DNA of 64,000 bases, from the NCBI GenBank assembly GCA_026873275.1, contig JANTUC010000001.1:3410001-3474000 (forward strand). The letters are read 5' to 3'. This DNA comes from Pseudopithomyces maydicus. Lineage: Eukaryota; Ascomycota; Dothideomycetes; Pleosporales; Didymosphaeriaceae. Made by a program: the position numbers and the translations under genes. The notes beneath the pieces are model-generated. The model worked only from the letters and a program-made list of their open reading frames with translations, was not told the DNA's origin and made no database searches. This document shows positions 53,118 to 64,000 of this stretch, one piece after another (position 1 is the first letter of the stretch; each line of letters starts with the position of its first letter).

Positions 53118-55965
53118 ATGGCTCTAATGGTGCACACTCTGACGGATGGATGGTCCTTCAAGCAGGGTGACGATGATTCGGAAAATGCCTGGCTATCTGT
53201 CAAAAGGGTTCCTACTAATGTTCACTTGGACCTCATTGAGCATTCGAAGTACGTAATCACGTGGTACCGCCACCGCCTGCGGGTACTTGGTGTGACGGCC
53301 ATGGCACTGGCTGACAGACGTCCACAAATAGAATACCAGACCCTTTCCTGGGGTTCAATGAGCTCGAAGCAGAGTGGGTAGCAGACAAGAGCTGGACGTA
53401 CAAAGTCCATCTCCCGAATGTCGAAGTACAAGATGGCTCCGTTGCCGTCTTGGCCTTTGATGGCCTGGACACCTTCGCGACGGTCAAACTCAACGATGAA
53501 GTCATTCTCAAGAGTGACAATATGTTCATCCCCCATCGTGTCGACGTCACTAAGAAACTAAAGCCCAGTTCAGCAAACGTCCTTGAGATCGACTTTGCTT
53601 CTGCAAGACTGGAAGCTATTAAGATCCGAGAAGCGCACCCAGAACACAAATGGGTCGGGTTCAACGGCGACATGTCGCGGCTGGCCGTACGAAAGGCACA
53701 GTATCACTGGGGCTGGGACTGGGGGCCAATCCTCAACACGTGCGGCCCGTGGCGACCTGTTCGACTTGAAGTCTACCAATCGAGGGTCGCAGACCTTCGT
53801 GTCGACTACGCCCTCGATGACGATCTCAAGCGTGCTACTGGGACACTTACTGCAAAGACAGAGGGTTCTTCGGCCCAGAAGGTGGCGTTCACCGTGCGTT
53901 ATGGAGAAGACGTGGTGTTTGAAGGCTCGGCGGATGTCAGCAACAATGCGGCCCAGCTCGATTTCCAAGTGGAAGATGTTCGACTCTGGTACCCTCACGG
54001 GTACGGAGATCAGCCACTCTATACCGTCACTGCAACTGCGAAAGCTGAGGGCGTCGAACTGGACCGCGTGATGCGACGGACCGGTTTCCGCAGAGGCGAG
54101 CTCATCCAGGAACCAGATTCCGTGGGAAAGACCTTCTTTTTTAGGATCAACGGTGTAGATGTGTTCTGCGGTGGGTCCGATTGGATACCAGCTGATTCAT
54201 TTACGCCCCGGGTGACAGAGGAGAGATACCGCAGGTGGTTGGCAACCATGGTGGATGGCTATCAAGTCATGATACGGTGCGCGCAATTCCGACGCAACGC
54301 CTTCACGAGGGCATGACTTGGCTATCGTACTGACAGTGGGCAGTATCTGGGGCGGTGGCATATGGGAAGAGGATATTTTCTACGACATCTGCGACGAGCT
54401 CGGGATTCTGGTCTGGCAGGATTTCATGTTTGGGTGCGGAAATTATCCTGCATTCCCAGCGATCCTCGAGTCGATCGAAAGCGAATGCGTGGCTAACGTT
54501 AGCCGGCTGCGGCATCACCCTTCCGTCGTCATCTATGCTGGCAACAACGAAGACTACCAGGTACAAGAGTCATTTGGCCTGACATATGATTACGAAGACA
54601 AAGACCCAGAGAGCTGGCTCAAGACGGATTTTCCTGCAAGGTATATCTACGAAAAGGTAAGCGCCTGTTGCCCTCATTTCAATAGAGTTGGACAATTAAT
54701 GGAGGCCGGCCTGAAAGCTGTTGCCCAACGTCGTTGCCGCCGAGAGTCCGCATATACCGTACCATCCTGGAAGCCCCTGGGGAGATGGGCTGCGTACGTC
54801 TAATAAGACGATCGGTGACATGCACCAATGGAACGGTGAGAAATCACCCAGCAGGAGTTGAAAGAAGGCGGCGCTAACGAGCATCTGCCAGTGTGGCACG
54901 GGACCCAAGAAAAGTACCAGATCTTCGACACGCTTGGCGGACGGTTCAACAGTGAATTCGGCATGGAGGCATTCCCTCATATTGATACTATCAAGTACTA
55001 TTGCACGGACCCGACGCAACTGTACCCCCAGTCGCATATGCTGGACTTCCACAACAAAGCAGACGGCCACGAACGCAGGATTGCAACGTACTTGGTGGAG
55101 AATTTCAGGACTCGGACTGACCTAGAGGTACGTGGTTTTGAGGATTCGCGAGTTTTGCTAATGATGTTTAATACGGGTATTAATGCTAAGGACATGGTAG
55201 TCATTTATCCATCTGACGCAACTATCCCAAGCTGAGGCTTTGATGTTCGGGTACCGTGGTTGGCGAAGGCAGTGGGGTCAGTCGCGCCTCTGCGGAGGGG
55301 CATTGGTCTGGCAGCTGAACGACTGTTGGCCGGTTACATCATGGTCGATTGTGGACTACTTTTTGCGCAAAAAACCTGCATACTATGCCATGAGACGCGT
55401 CTTGGCGCCGGTGGCCGTGGCCGTCAAGCGGGCGCACCACGACTGGAGCGTGGTGCATGCTCGCGTACCGAGAAGCAGCGATTACGAGGTGTGGGTGGCT
55501 AGCAATCAGCCAACGGAGCAGACGGCTACTGTGGAGCTGCGATTCATATCGGTGGCGACGGGCAAGGAAATTAAGGAAAAGATAGTCAAGCGGGACGTGA
55601 CGCTTGCAGCCAACGGAACGACCGACGTCGTGTCAGGGACCATCGACAACGTCCAGGAAGAGCCTCACGTTCTGGCAGCCCGGATCTGGGTCGACGGCGA
55701 GGTTGTGTCACGCGACGTGGATTGGCCGCAGCCGCTCAAGTACCTGGACTTTTCCGAGCGCGGGGTTGAAGTCACGGTCGAGGGCAGCTCCATGGTGGTC
55801 AAGGCGGCGAAGCCAACAAAGGGACTCGTGTTCGAAGAGCGGGCAGGGGTGCTGGTCCACGACAGTGCAATCGACGTGGTGCCGGGCGACGAGCAGGTCA
55901 TCAGGGTGAAGGGTCTTGCAGAGGGCGACGAGCATCTCAAGTGGACGTATCTGGGGCGCCCTTGA
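53118..55965 (+). CDS. mndB: Beta-mannosidase B, glycoside hydrolase family 2
   Basis: Six exons, 53118-53248, 53332-54276, 54344-54657, 54719-54835, 54892-55127 and 55201-55965, total 835 residues, and every phase agrees. The enzyme releases mannose from the non-reducing ends of manno-oligosaccharides. Motifs: LTDGWSFKQGDDDSENAWL at the N-terminus, WGWDWGPILNTCGPWRP, GGSDWIPADSFTPRV, MIRIWGGGIWEEDIFYD, then the acid/base Glu in YAGNNEDYQ (about residue 428) and the nucleophile Glu in RFNSEFGMEAFP (about 522). SFIHLTQLSQAEALMFGYRGW is restored only when intron 5 ends at the TAG before 55201. No signal peptide is seen, so the B-type enzyme is likely intracellular. The next gene in the same direction is a Zn2Cys6 activator. 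Confidence 0.95.
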
Positions 55966-57808
55966 TTCGGGAGGGAGGCATGACTAGAGCTCGAGCTCGA
56001 GCTCAGGCTGCATTACTGCCTGAGCACTCACTGAGCAGGAGGGAGGGACGGGGCAGGAGGGGGGACGGGGCAGGATGGATGGGCAGGATGAGGAGGATGA
56101 GCAGAGTTCTCGGGAGTTGTCGAGCAGAGTGCACGTTTGGCTGACGGGTTACACGGCGCATGTACCGCGGCAATGCAACCACACATAAAGTTTGGCCTCT
56201 CGGTGGGCAGTCGGGCGGAGAGGCCAGCGGGCGGCCTGGCGACAACGGTGATCTGAGCTAGGAGCAGGCTTGCAGTGGGCGGATGGCTTGCGGATGGATT
56301 GCGTTATGAGACCAGACCGGGCCAGGGCCAGGGCGAGGGCGAGGGCGAGGGCGAGCGGCATGGCAGGGCGGGAGGCAGTTTTGCCAGAAGATGATATTGG
56401 GCGGGTATATGTGAGGCCATTATAGGCTGTCAATCAGGTAGCCAGCAAGGAAATGAGAAGGGTCGCGTCGGCGGCGCGTGAGAGGCCAGCGCGGGGCGGC
56501 GCCTGAGTGTGTTGCATATTAGCAGGCGCGGGTGCATATGCTGGTAGAGGGTGGGCTTGCGTGATGGCTGGTGGACGCGGGCATAACGGCGCATTGCTCT
56601 ACCTGGCCCTTGGAACGAGTGCTAGCGCTCTGCGGTGGTAGTGCCGGCAGCGCTGGCCAGTGCAGTACGAGCGAGCGCTGGAGCGCTGGAGCCCTGCCTG
56701 GAGAACAGCCACAGCCAGTGCCATGGCCGCTACCTAGGTATGGCTGCTCCCCCAGCCTATGACCACATGCCCACCCCCTCCACGGCTCCAGGGCCCTCCC
56801 GCTGCCCCTCCCCTCCACTGCCACCCCTCCATCCCCCCATTCATGGCGCCTTCCAAGCTCCCGCGGCGGCCGGGTTGCAGGCTCGAGCGACGGGCGACGG
56901 GTGCGCCTTCCGTCATGCCATGTCGACGCTCATTCTGGGGAAGGAACGATCCGCCAGCCCTGGGCGGGGGTGAAACGGGTGCGCAGTAGCGCCTGCCGAA
57001 GCCTTCGAGAAGCGCGCCGTGAGCCCTTGCCCGGCCCTGCCCTGTCCTGCCCTGTCCTGCCCTGTCCTGCCCTGCCCCGAACCCTGGCCTCCCTGGCCTC
57101 CCCTCCTCTCCCCCAGGCCCACCGTCCATGCCATGCTGCCATGCCGTCTTCCCTGCCCGGCCAGCCCTGGAGCCTGCCAGCCCGCCTGTCGAGTCGAGGT
57201 TCAGTACCGCCCGTCTACGCCTGTGACTCCACTACCCATAGCATCTATGTACATGTACCTACCATGTACCTACCAGGTACCTACCAGGTAGCTACCGCCC
57301 ACCCCATGTGCCGCCGCCCATAACCCGCTAGCCGTCCGTCGCATGCAGCTTCGCAACCTGCGTCTCGACGTCGGCCTGCCTGGATGCCAACCGCCGCCGC
57401 GGCTCACCCCAGGTCAACACCCGTGGTGCGCCTATAATGCGGGGGCTAAGTCCTGGCTACTTTAGCATCGCACGCTCGACACACCTCCAGACATGGCAAC
57501 CGACGACGCGGCTGCGCTGTATGTAATCTGCGCCAGCCTGACGAGCTCGCCTGCATAGCATCCACGGTGCTCGCTCTGCATTTGCTACATATCGCCTGCC
57601 TGTCCTTCCTCCGAGGACCCCTTCCCCCCCTCCAATCCATCTGCACTCCGCCAGACCATCTTCTGCCTGCCATCACTGCTGCACATTGCCCATCCTACCT
57701 GTCGTCGCCAGCGTCTATGCCTGCCGAGGTACACCCTGTCTGCATGGTCATCACTCCACCACTGCTCCTTGACTTGCCCCGGTGTCCCAGACCCCACGGC
57801 CCATCATC
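55966..57808. other. Long repeat-rich promoter of the Zn2Cys6 gene
   Basis: About 1.8 kb, very GC-rich. Contains GGGCGA hexamer repeats near 56325-56355, a (CCCTGTCCTG) decamer tract at about 57035-57080, and GTACCTACCAG repeats at about 57248-57292. ORFs here are compositional. Confidence 0.6.
57035..57080. repeat. (CCCTGTCCTG)n decamer repeat
   Basis: About four copies of the decamer in tandem, ending in CCCTGCCCCGA. A related C-rich tract lies at about 61380-61440 on the other side of the Zn2Cys6 gene. Confidence 0.8.
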
Positions 57809-60229
57809 ATGTTCCACACATTCCAGTCCTCCACCGGCCTGCGCTCGCCCGGTGCAGACGACGGTCTGACCGGCAAACCCACCCGGACTGCAGGCTCGCG
57901 CCGAATATCAACGAGCAATGCCTGTGTCGAATGCAGACGCCGAAAGATCCGTTGCGATGGAACCCAGCCGTGCGGTCAGTGCCAGTGGTACCAGCACCCC
58001 GAAGCCTGTGGCTACTCCAAACCAGCCCAAAGAGTCGTTCCCAGTCGAAAGTAAGTCCCAGCTGCATTGCCCCTGTGAGAGAGAACACGAGCTCAGGACC
58101 CCACAGGCTGGTCGACAAGCTATCGTCCAACATCGAGCAGTACAAGACCATTCTGACCAAGTTGTTTCCTTCCAAGCCTCTGGACGAAATCGAGGCCCTG
58201 GTCTCCTTGCCGCGCGAGGAGCTGTTGCAGCTTGCACTGGCATCTTCCTCGCGTCACACCCAAACAACTCCCTCGCCTACCATCGAAAGCCACTCGATAT
58301 CCGATCTTGGCTCGGGCGGAGCCGAAAGCCTGGAAGCACTTGAACAAGCACCTCCGCAGGACCCCTTCTGGGACGAAGCCCGCAAACATCAACTCCACGT
58401 CCAAGGTGTATCTGACGATGTGAACGGCCTAGCATTATCCGTAGAACGACTGTCATCGTACGTTGGGATATCGTCCATCACAGCAGCGCTCAAAGTCATG
58501 ATGCGATGCGCTCCTCAGGTACGGCCTCTGATCGCTCAAAGCCACAACGACACACTCCTACCCAGTCGAGCTGGTTCTCCGACGCCCGAGCTTGCCGATA
58601 ACAGACCGGATGCTCTGCCTCCCTACGCCCAGGGCCAGGCTCTCGTCGAGAGCTACTTTGAGTGTGTCCATCCGTTTTTTCCCATGATCGAGGAGCGCAA
58701 GTTCTGGTCGACGTATCTGCTGGGAGACCGAAAAGATTCACCCTGGTTAGCACTACTTAATATCGTCTTCGCACTTGGGTCATTAGCCTCGTCTACGGCC
58801 AATAACGAGGCACACTACGTGTATTTTAACCGTTCGAGGTTGCATCTTTCCTTCGAATCATTCGGTAGCGGGAATTTGGAGGTGTTGCAAGCTCTCGCTA
58901 TAATGAGCGGGTACTACATGCACTATCTAAATAGACCGAACGAAGCTCATTCGCTCATGGGTGGTGTTCTTAGGATGGCAACAGCTTTAGGCCTGCATCG
59001 GGAATATTCGGACAGATCGACATACGACCCTAACCAAATATTCAGCGTCCTGACCCCTGGCGAAGGCGACACTGTTTCTCCGGAGAACCGACGGCGTATT
59101 TGGTGGAGTCTTTTCTGCCTCGATACCTGGGCTTCCACCACTACCGGTCGACCGTCTCTGGGTCGCATGGGACCATCAATTACTGTGTTGCGTCCCGGCA
59201 CAGCCAATAACTCGGTATGTCGATGCGACATGCCACTAAGAGATGGTACTAACGGTGCGCTAGGATATCCTTCCACAACCAAACAGTCCACAATATACCG
59301 AACACCTAAAAGTTTTGCCGTTAATATACGCTTCCGAGTTTTGCATCCTGGCTACTAGGATCCAGGACCGCCTCGTGGAATCCCCACTTCTTTCCAACTC
59401 AGAGACCGCCGGATACGACGCTGAGGTGATCAAATGGCATGATGAGTTGCCTCCCATCCTGTCCAGCACAACCGAGTCCTGTCCGGATTTTTTGCGACGC
59501 GTGCGTCTGGTGATGAAGTGGCGCTTCCAAAACATACGCATCGTACTTCACCGACCTGTCCTGCTCGTCACAGCTCTGCGCCGGTGTCCATTCAGTCATC
59601 TGAGCGCAGAAGAAAAGGTGTCAGTGGGAAAATGCCGTATTGTTGCTGCGAGAACGATCGAGGACATCTCCAAGGAGTGCCTGCCTGACCTCATCTCAGG
59701 ATGGAATGCTGTCTGGTTCACGTTCCAAGCCTGCATGGTTCCGCTCGTATCACTTTTCAGCGATGCAAGCATGCCGGAAGAGACTGAAAAGTGGTGCACA
59801 AGCATCGAGATCGCACTTGCTTTCTTTGCACGCAGCAAACCCTGGAGCATCGCGGCTAAGCGAAGCCTTGATGCCGTATCGAGGCTATATCAGGCGTACA
59901 AGATGCAGTTTGCAGCTCAGCCTGGATCGCTTAGAGCACAGTCCTTGGACAATGTCCCGCAGTTCGCGAGCAATATGCAAGGCTTAGGTAGCTTCGGCTA
60001 CAACGCAGCTATACCGGACATGGGCGCATACGCAATGAACCCCGATGCGATGGGCAGCTGGAGCGGCGACCCAAACGCCATGGCCAGCATCAGCGGATTC
60101 TGGGACGACATGATGTGGGATACGAATCTGCCGGACATGCTGGAGACGCCGCTGGGCTTCGGTGTCGACTTGGACTACCAGAACGCCGCACAAGACTCAG
60201 GAGCACCGTGCTGGATGCAAGGCAACTGA
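57809..60229 (+). CDS. clrB: Zn2Cys6 transcription factor, ClrB/ManR/CLR-2 type
   Basis: Exons 57809-58050, 58107-59214 and 59264-60229 give 771 residues. The binuclear zinc cluster has Cys39, Cys42, Cys49, Cys55, Cys58 and Cys67 (NACVECRRRKIRCDGTQPCG). The flank YSKPAQRVVPSRKLVDKLSS and the start MFHTFQSS agree with my memory of the cellulose/mannan activator ClrB/ManR/CLR-2. The fungal transcription factor domain follows (YFECVHPFFPMIEERKFW; LLNIVFALGSLASS; ENRRRIWWSLFCLDTWAS). The tail is rich in Met, Asp, Gly and Trp (GFWDDMMWDTNLPDMLE), a likely activation segment. Unspliced, intron 2 (59215-59263) gives an early stop. It lies downstream of a beta-mannosidase gene, which fits a role in mannan breakdown. 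The family is certain; orthology rests on recall. Confidence 0.85.
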
Positions 60230-61119
60230 AGATCGCGGGTACAGCCGCTCGCTCACCGAACAAATCGATGCGGAAATAGATCTGATGGAAGGATTCACCC
60301 CAATTTCTACGATCACCGCGAATAATGACGTGTCATTGGTATCTTCGGCAGAAAGGAAATTCACCACCAGGGGTCGGGGCAGTCAGCGCCTTACTCATTC
60401 CAAACAGCGAGTGAGAATACTTTTTATGTCTCACGTACATATGTCCCATGGGATTTCCTTGCATTATTTTTTTCATTCTTTACCAACTGGCTGGTTCCTG
60501 CATTGCATTTTCTCTTACCTGCTGGGCCACTCTTGCATTTACGCTTGCCATTTATTGCATTTGTATTACACCAATCATAGGGAGGAGGAGGAGGCTTTGG
60601 GAAGGTAGATTTGCTGGCGTGTAACTTCTTACTGCATACTACGGGGTGATACATACATGAGGGCGAGGCTGGGTGGGTACAGCCTGCGCGGGGCGCATAT
60701 TCCTTCTCATACTTGCATATCTTACGCACTTTCTGTTTGTTCGACCGGTGGTTTTCGAAGCGAGAAAAAAGCGATCATACATACACTGCTATAGACCAGC
60801 ATGCATGCGTAGAAACTGGGATGGCGGAAAATCTGGGGTGAAGATACATAGGTAGCAGTTGGTAGCCGGATGAAGACAAAGATAGCTCATGCAACAGACG
60901 TAGGGCTTGTACAACCTACCAGCGAGCGCTCCAGATACATATGCAAGCCATGGGCCAGTAGCGCCGCGGTCCTATACGAGGTGTGCATCTGCTCCCCTCA
61001 AGGATCCAGGTTCCTGCCCTCCTTCGGGACCGCGCTGCAGCTACGCACACACTTCCGTACATACAGTACGTACATACAGTACATACACGTAGTTTACCCG
61101 TCTGCATGTCCTAGCCTGC

Positions 61120-61195
61120 TAGTTGGTCAGCCAGTCAGCCAGCCAGCCAGGTAGCCAGTTAGCCAGTTAGCCAGTTAGCCAGTTAGCCAGCCACC
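61120..61195. repeat. CAGCCAG / GCCAGTTA repeat
   Basis: CAGCCAGTCAGCCAGCCAG is followed by several AGTTAGCC octamers. It is roughly the reverse complement of the GGCT tract at 62217. Confidence 0.8.
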
Positions 61196-61379
61196 GGCCT
61201 TTCATCCACCCTCGACCACGTACGTACGTACATACAGACTTCATACATGAACGAACAGGCGTTGCTACGTACATACATACGTACATACGTACCTCCCATG
61301 TCTGCCTCTCTGCTCCGCCCGTACTTGTCTACGTATCTATGCTAAGTTTGTACGTCTCCACTCTGCCTTGCCTTCCCTC

Positions 61380-61440
61380 GCCCTGCCCTGCCCTACCTTG
61401 CTCGGCCCTGCCCTGCTCTGCTCCACCCTGCCCTGCCCCG
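61380..61440. repeat. C-rich CCCTG pentamer tract
   Basis: CCCTG/CCCTGC units, imperfect, ending CCCTGCCCTGCCCCGA as in the tract near 57075. Confidence 0.75.
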
Positions 61441-61547
61441 ACCCCATCGTTCGTCCCCTCGTTCGTCCCATTCGCATTCGGAAAACCCACGCCGCCAAGA
61501 TGCCTCATCCGTCCGTGTGTGTGTGCGTACCTACATAGCCATGGATC

Positions 61548-61605
61548 TACATATACATACATACATACATACATAATACATAATACATACATACATACAT
61601 GTACT
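61548..61605. repeat. (CATA)n microsatellite
   Basis: Tandem ACATACAT units with one TAATACATAATAC interruption. Related TATGTATG units recur at about 61694-61711. Confidence 0.85.
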
Positions 61606-61707
61606 TACTGTGCTCTACTCTACATACACACTCACCGCACATACCGCACGTACTTCCGCCCGCGATGGCGATCGGTGTGCGAAGTGTGAATGGATGTATG
61701 TATGTAT

Positions 61708-61740
61708 GTATGGGAGGCGAGGCGAGGCGAGGCGAGGAAA
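61708..61740. repeat. (GGCGA)n microsatellite
   Basis: Four to five GGCGA pentamers in tandem. Confidence 0.8.
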
Positions 61741-62216
61741 ATAACGGCTGTTAGCTTGCGTCTGAGGCCCGCACGCACGCAGCCAGCGGTGGGGTGGGTT
61801 GGGTGGAAATGAGTATCGGATGGGATGGCGTAACATGGCATCGCGTGGCATGGGATGGCGACGCGGATGCGCATGCGAATGGGATATACATACACACGAC
61901 GCACGGGCTCGGGATGGCCGCGCGCGTGGACGATACGATGCGGTGCGGTGCGATGCGATGCGATGGTGGACATTATGTACGGTACATGTACATATGGATG
62001 GATGGTGGGCGTTGTTTTGTTACCGATGTGCACATGTGTGTACCGGTGTGTGTACATACATGTACATACCGATGTGCGCGTACCGATGTGTATGTACGTC
62101 TGGCCCGCCCGAGATCGAGTGCTTATTTTCCTTTTTCCTTCCTTCCTCTCGGGAGGGGCACCGGCGGGAGTGAGGTGAGATGCGGGTACGGCGCCGTGCG
62201 GTGGAGGGGGAGCGCG

Positions 62217-62280
62217 CGGCTGGCTGGCTGGCTGGCTGGCTGACCTCCCCTCCCTATCTACTGGCTGGCTGGCTGGCAGG
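62217..62280. repeat. (GGCT)n microsatellite in two blocks
   Basis: Two GGCTGGCTGGCT blocks separated by about 20 bases, forming an imperfect inverted pair with the CAGCCAG tract at 61120. Confidence 0.85.
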
Positions 62281-63858
62281 CACGAGAAAGTGTATGGGTA
62301 AGGGACGCGACCCGATGTAAGAACGGTATGTACGGTACATACGGTACGGTTCATACGACATGTAGGCAAGGCAGGCGAGCTACCTAGTCGGCCGGGCCGA
62401 GATGCGTAAACCCATGTGATGTGATGTGATGGGAGGGCGATGGATCGATCCATGATGACCGTGGGCCCGGTTAGGGGTACGTATGTACCTATGTTAGGTT
62501 GGCAGGTTGCGTAGGCGGGTAGGTGGGTAGGTAGGTACTTTCTTACTTGGGGCTTAGTAGGGTTTTGGTTTGAGCGCTGGGGCTGGGGCTGGGCTGGGTC
62601 GCGGATAGTACTGTTTGTGGAATGGTGCGGGAGGCAGAGGGGAAGGTAAATGGGGAAACGTGTTTGCAGAGGATGGAGGGGGTGGTGGGTTGGTTGGATG
62701 GGGGAGGGAGATGAGGTTGTGTATGGGGTAGATGGAGGAGGATGAGGAGGGGAGGTGGGGTTTAATTTCGTGAACTTGTTTTCAATTATTTATTTCCTTG
62801 ATTATTTCCCTTTTTTTCTTACTATTCGGAAACGAGTGCAAAAGGTGTTGAGTCAATATGACCACAACGGCGTAAAATTCAAGATTGAGGTTGGACATGC
62901 TTTGAAAACGCAGAATATGCGAACGTACGTACTTGGGGTTCGCGGCCGAAAAAGTACTTAACACTCGTTCTATCGCACGATCGCCGTGTTCAATTGGAGC
63001 AGTTTGTAGGATTCTGGTGGCGATCGCAGGGTTCGCGACGACCGATTTGGCAATGTAGGTTGTGCAGGGCTGGTTGTTGGTGCCGTTTTGGTACAGATGC
63101 ATTTCTTATATATACGAACACCGAACACATGGCGAATGTATTTTGGCTGAAGCTGTTGACTTTGGACAGCCACCAACCGACATTAGGTACTCTCTCCTAA
63201 GATCCTGCAGCCCTGGGCTCCAGGGCTCCAGCCAGCCCAGTCTCACGTGAGCATACGCGCCCCGGGCCCCGCCCGCTCCGGGTCTACCCGCCATATCAAA
63301 GATGATTTGAGCGTGCCACGAATCAGTTCATGGCAGGCAGTTGCAGCAGGCTCGCTGGGAAAAAGTGGTTTGACATGCTTATCGATAGCAGCGCCGGATG
63401 GGTTGGTAGCCGAGTGGCCGAGCGGAAAACGGGCGGACGTGGCGACAGGGTCTGATGATTTGCTGGTGAGGGTTGGGTGATCGTTGTTTTCGCTAGCCTA
63501 ACTTTTTGTGGCCGTGCTTGTGCTACTCTCCTGAGCATTGTCGACTGCCTCCTGCCTTCTCCCACACGCACTTCACAGCCAGACAGTCCGCTCCTTTCTT
63601 CTCGTTTCGTCTTGTGGTTGTTGGAGGAATCCCCTGAGCTCTCGGATCTACGTTTGCTTAATCCGAGCCTTCCGCCCCGAACGCACGCTTCGCCCCCTCG
63701 GGTTGTACATACCTCGACCGCCACTTTATTCCTACACAGCGCCCCTCGGTGTCTATACGGTTTACGTCAAAGGAGATACCTCCACCTTTATCGCAGTACT
63801 TCCGGAAACCAGACTTGCATTGCTGCGGCCCCCCGCTACCCCACTCGAACGCTTCACG

Positions 63859-64000
63859 ATGCCCGCTCGTACGCTTCCGACCATCCCCGCCGTGGAGGTA
63901 CAATCGCACAATACCGAGAAGAGCTGTTATGTAACCATCGGTGCGAAGGTCTATGACGTGACACACTTTTTGGACGATCACCCCGGTGGCGGCGACCTCA
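63859..64000 (+). CDS. SCS7: Fatty acid 2-hydroxylase (SCS7-like), 5' end only
   Basis: ATG at 63859 opens MPARTLPTIPAVEVQSHNTE, then KSCYVTIGAKVYDVTHFLDD and HPGGGDL at the window edge (47 codons). This is an N-terminal cytochrome b5 domain with the first haem-ligand His in the HPGG motif. The start MPxRTLPT and the spacing to KSCYV match fungal ceramide fatty acid 2-hydroxylases, which use the fused b5 domain to feed electrons to an ER di-iron hydroxylase. Nitrate reductase and free cytochrome b5 are less likely because of this N-terminus. The hydroxylase domain is outside the window. Confidence 0.8.
   Translation, partial: MPARTLPTIPAVEVQSHNTEKSCYVTIGAKVYDVTHFLDDHPGGGDL

Larger units (their letters stand above)
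60230..63858. other. Gene-free 3.6 kb interval rich in microsatellites
   Basis: No gene is supported. The central part (61040-62760) is dominated by simple repeats, annotated separately in part. The last 300 bases form a CT-rich leader for the hydroxylase gene. Confidence 0.6.

Noticed and set aside
61120..61195. CRISPR-like array appearance of the regular AGTTAGCC units
   Set aside because: Units are 8 bp with no unique spacers; a eukaryotic microsatellite.
63405..63480. tRNA-like stretch with GTGGCCGAGCGG, as in the D-arm of Ser/Leu tRNAs
   Set aside because: No matching B box (GGTTCGANNCC), acceptor stem or anticodon loop could be folded from the following bases.

Overview
This window reads as nuclear DNA of a filamentous ascomycete, most likely a Dothideomycete-type mould, although the class is inferred only from gene style. 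Genes are split by short introns (about 50 to 140 nt) with GTAWGT-like donors, CTRAC/CTAAC branch sites and CAG/TAG acceptors. Intergenic DNA is CT-rich or full of simple repeats, and two AT-rich islands look like RIP-degraded DNA. I assembled exon models by hand so that phases match; no similarity search was possible.

Layout. 1-9 kb: a coiled-coil gene cut by the left edge, a MOCS1A/CnxA-type molybdopterin enzyme, a damaged small secreted protein, an unrecognised multi-pass membrane protein and a BTB-like protein. 9-20 kb: an APC-superfamily permease, the Golgi protein CASP/COY1 head to head with the CORVET subunit VPS3, then prefoldin subunit 4. 20-29 kb: a DHA1-type MFS transporter, a Ser-rich protein, a secreted FAD oxidoreductase, and a gene-poor stretch with AT-rich islands around a 67-residue two-exon gene. 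29-38 kb: importin beta-1 (KAP95), a short Cys-rich ORF interrupted by TAG, a mitochondrial-type PP2C phosphatase and a hypothetical protein. 39-52 kb: a run of surface or secreted proteins (PAN-like, Kre9/Knh1-like GPI, cupredoxin-GPI, thaumatin-like GPI) interspersed with an extended MIF-domain protein and the histone-fold protein CENP-X/MHF2. 53-60 kb: an intact GH2 beta-mannosidase followed in tandem by a Zn2Cys6 activator of the ClrB/ManR/CLR-2 type, a plausible mannan/cellulose-degradation pair. 60-64 kb: 3.6 kb of microsatellite-rich DNA, then the start of a cytochrome-b5-type fatty acid 2-hydroxylase (SCS7-like).

The most useful cross-window observation is that four otherwise convincing genes each break by exactly one missing base at a homopolymer of 4-5 nt (about 1076, 3855, 9905 and 39913). 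In the permease the exon phases independently require the extra base. Two weaker cases exist (about 4135-4212 and 23645). This points either to homopolymer under-calling in the assembly or to recent pseudogenes, and it matters for anyone reading these loci. I found no convincing new multi-gene system. The best candidates for undescribed biology are the 67-residue gene between the AT islands, the Cys-rich ORF with an internal TAG, the orphan membrane protein, and the repeat-rich regions around the ClrB-like gene.
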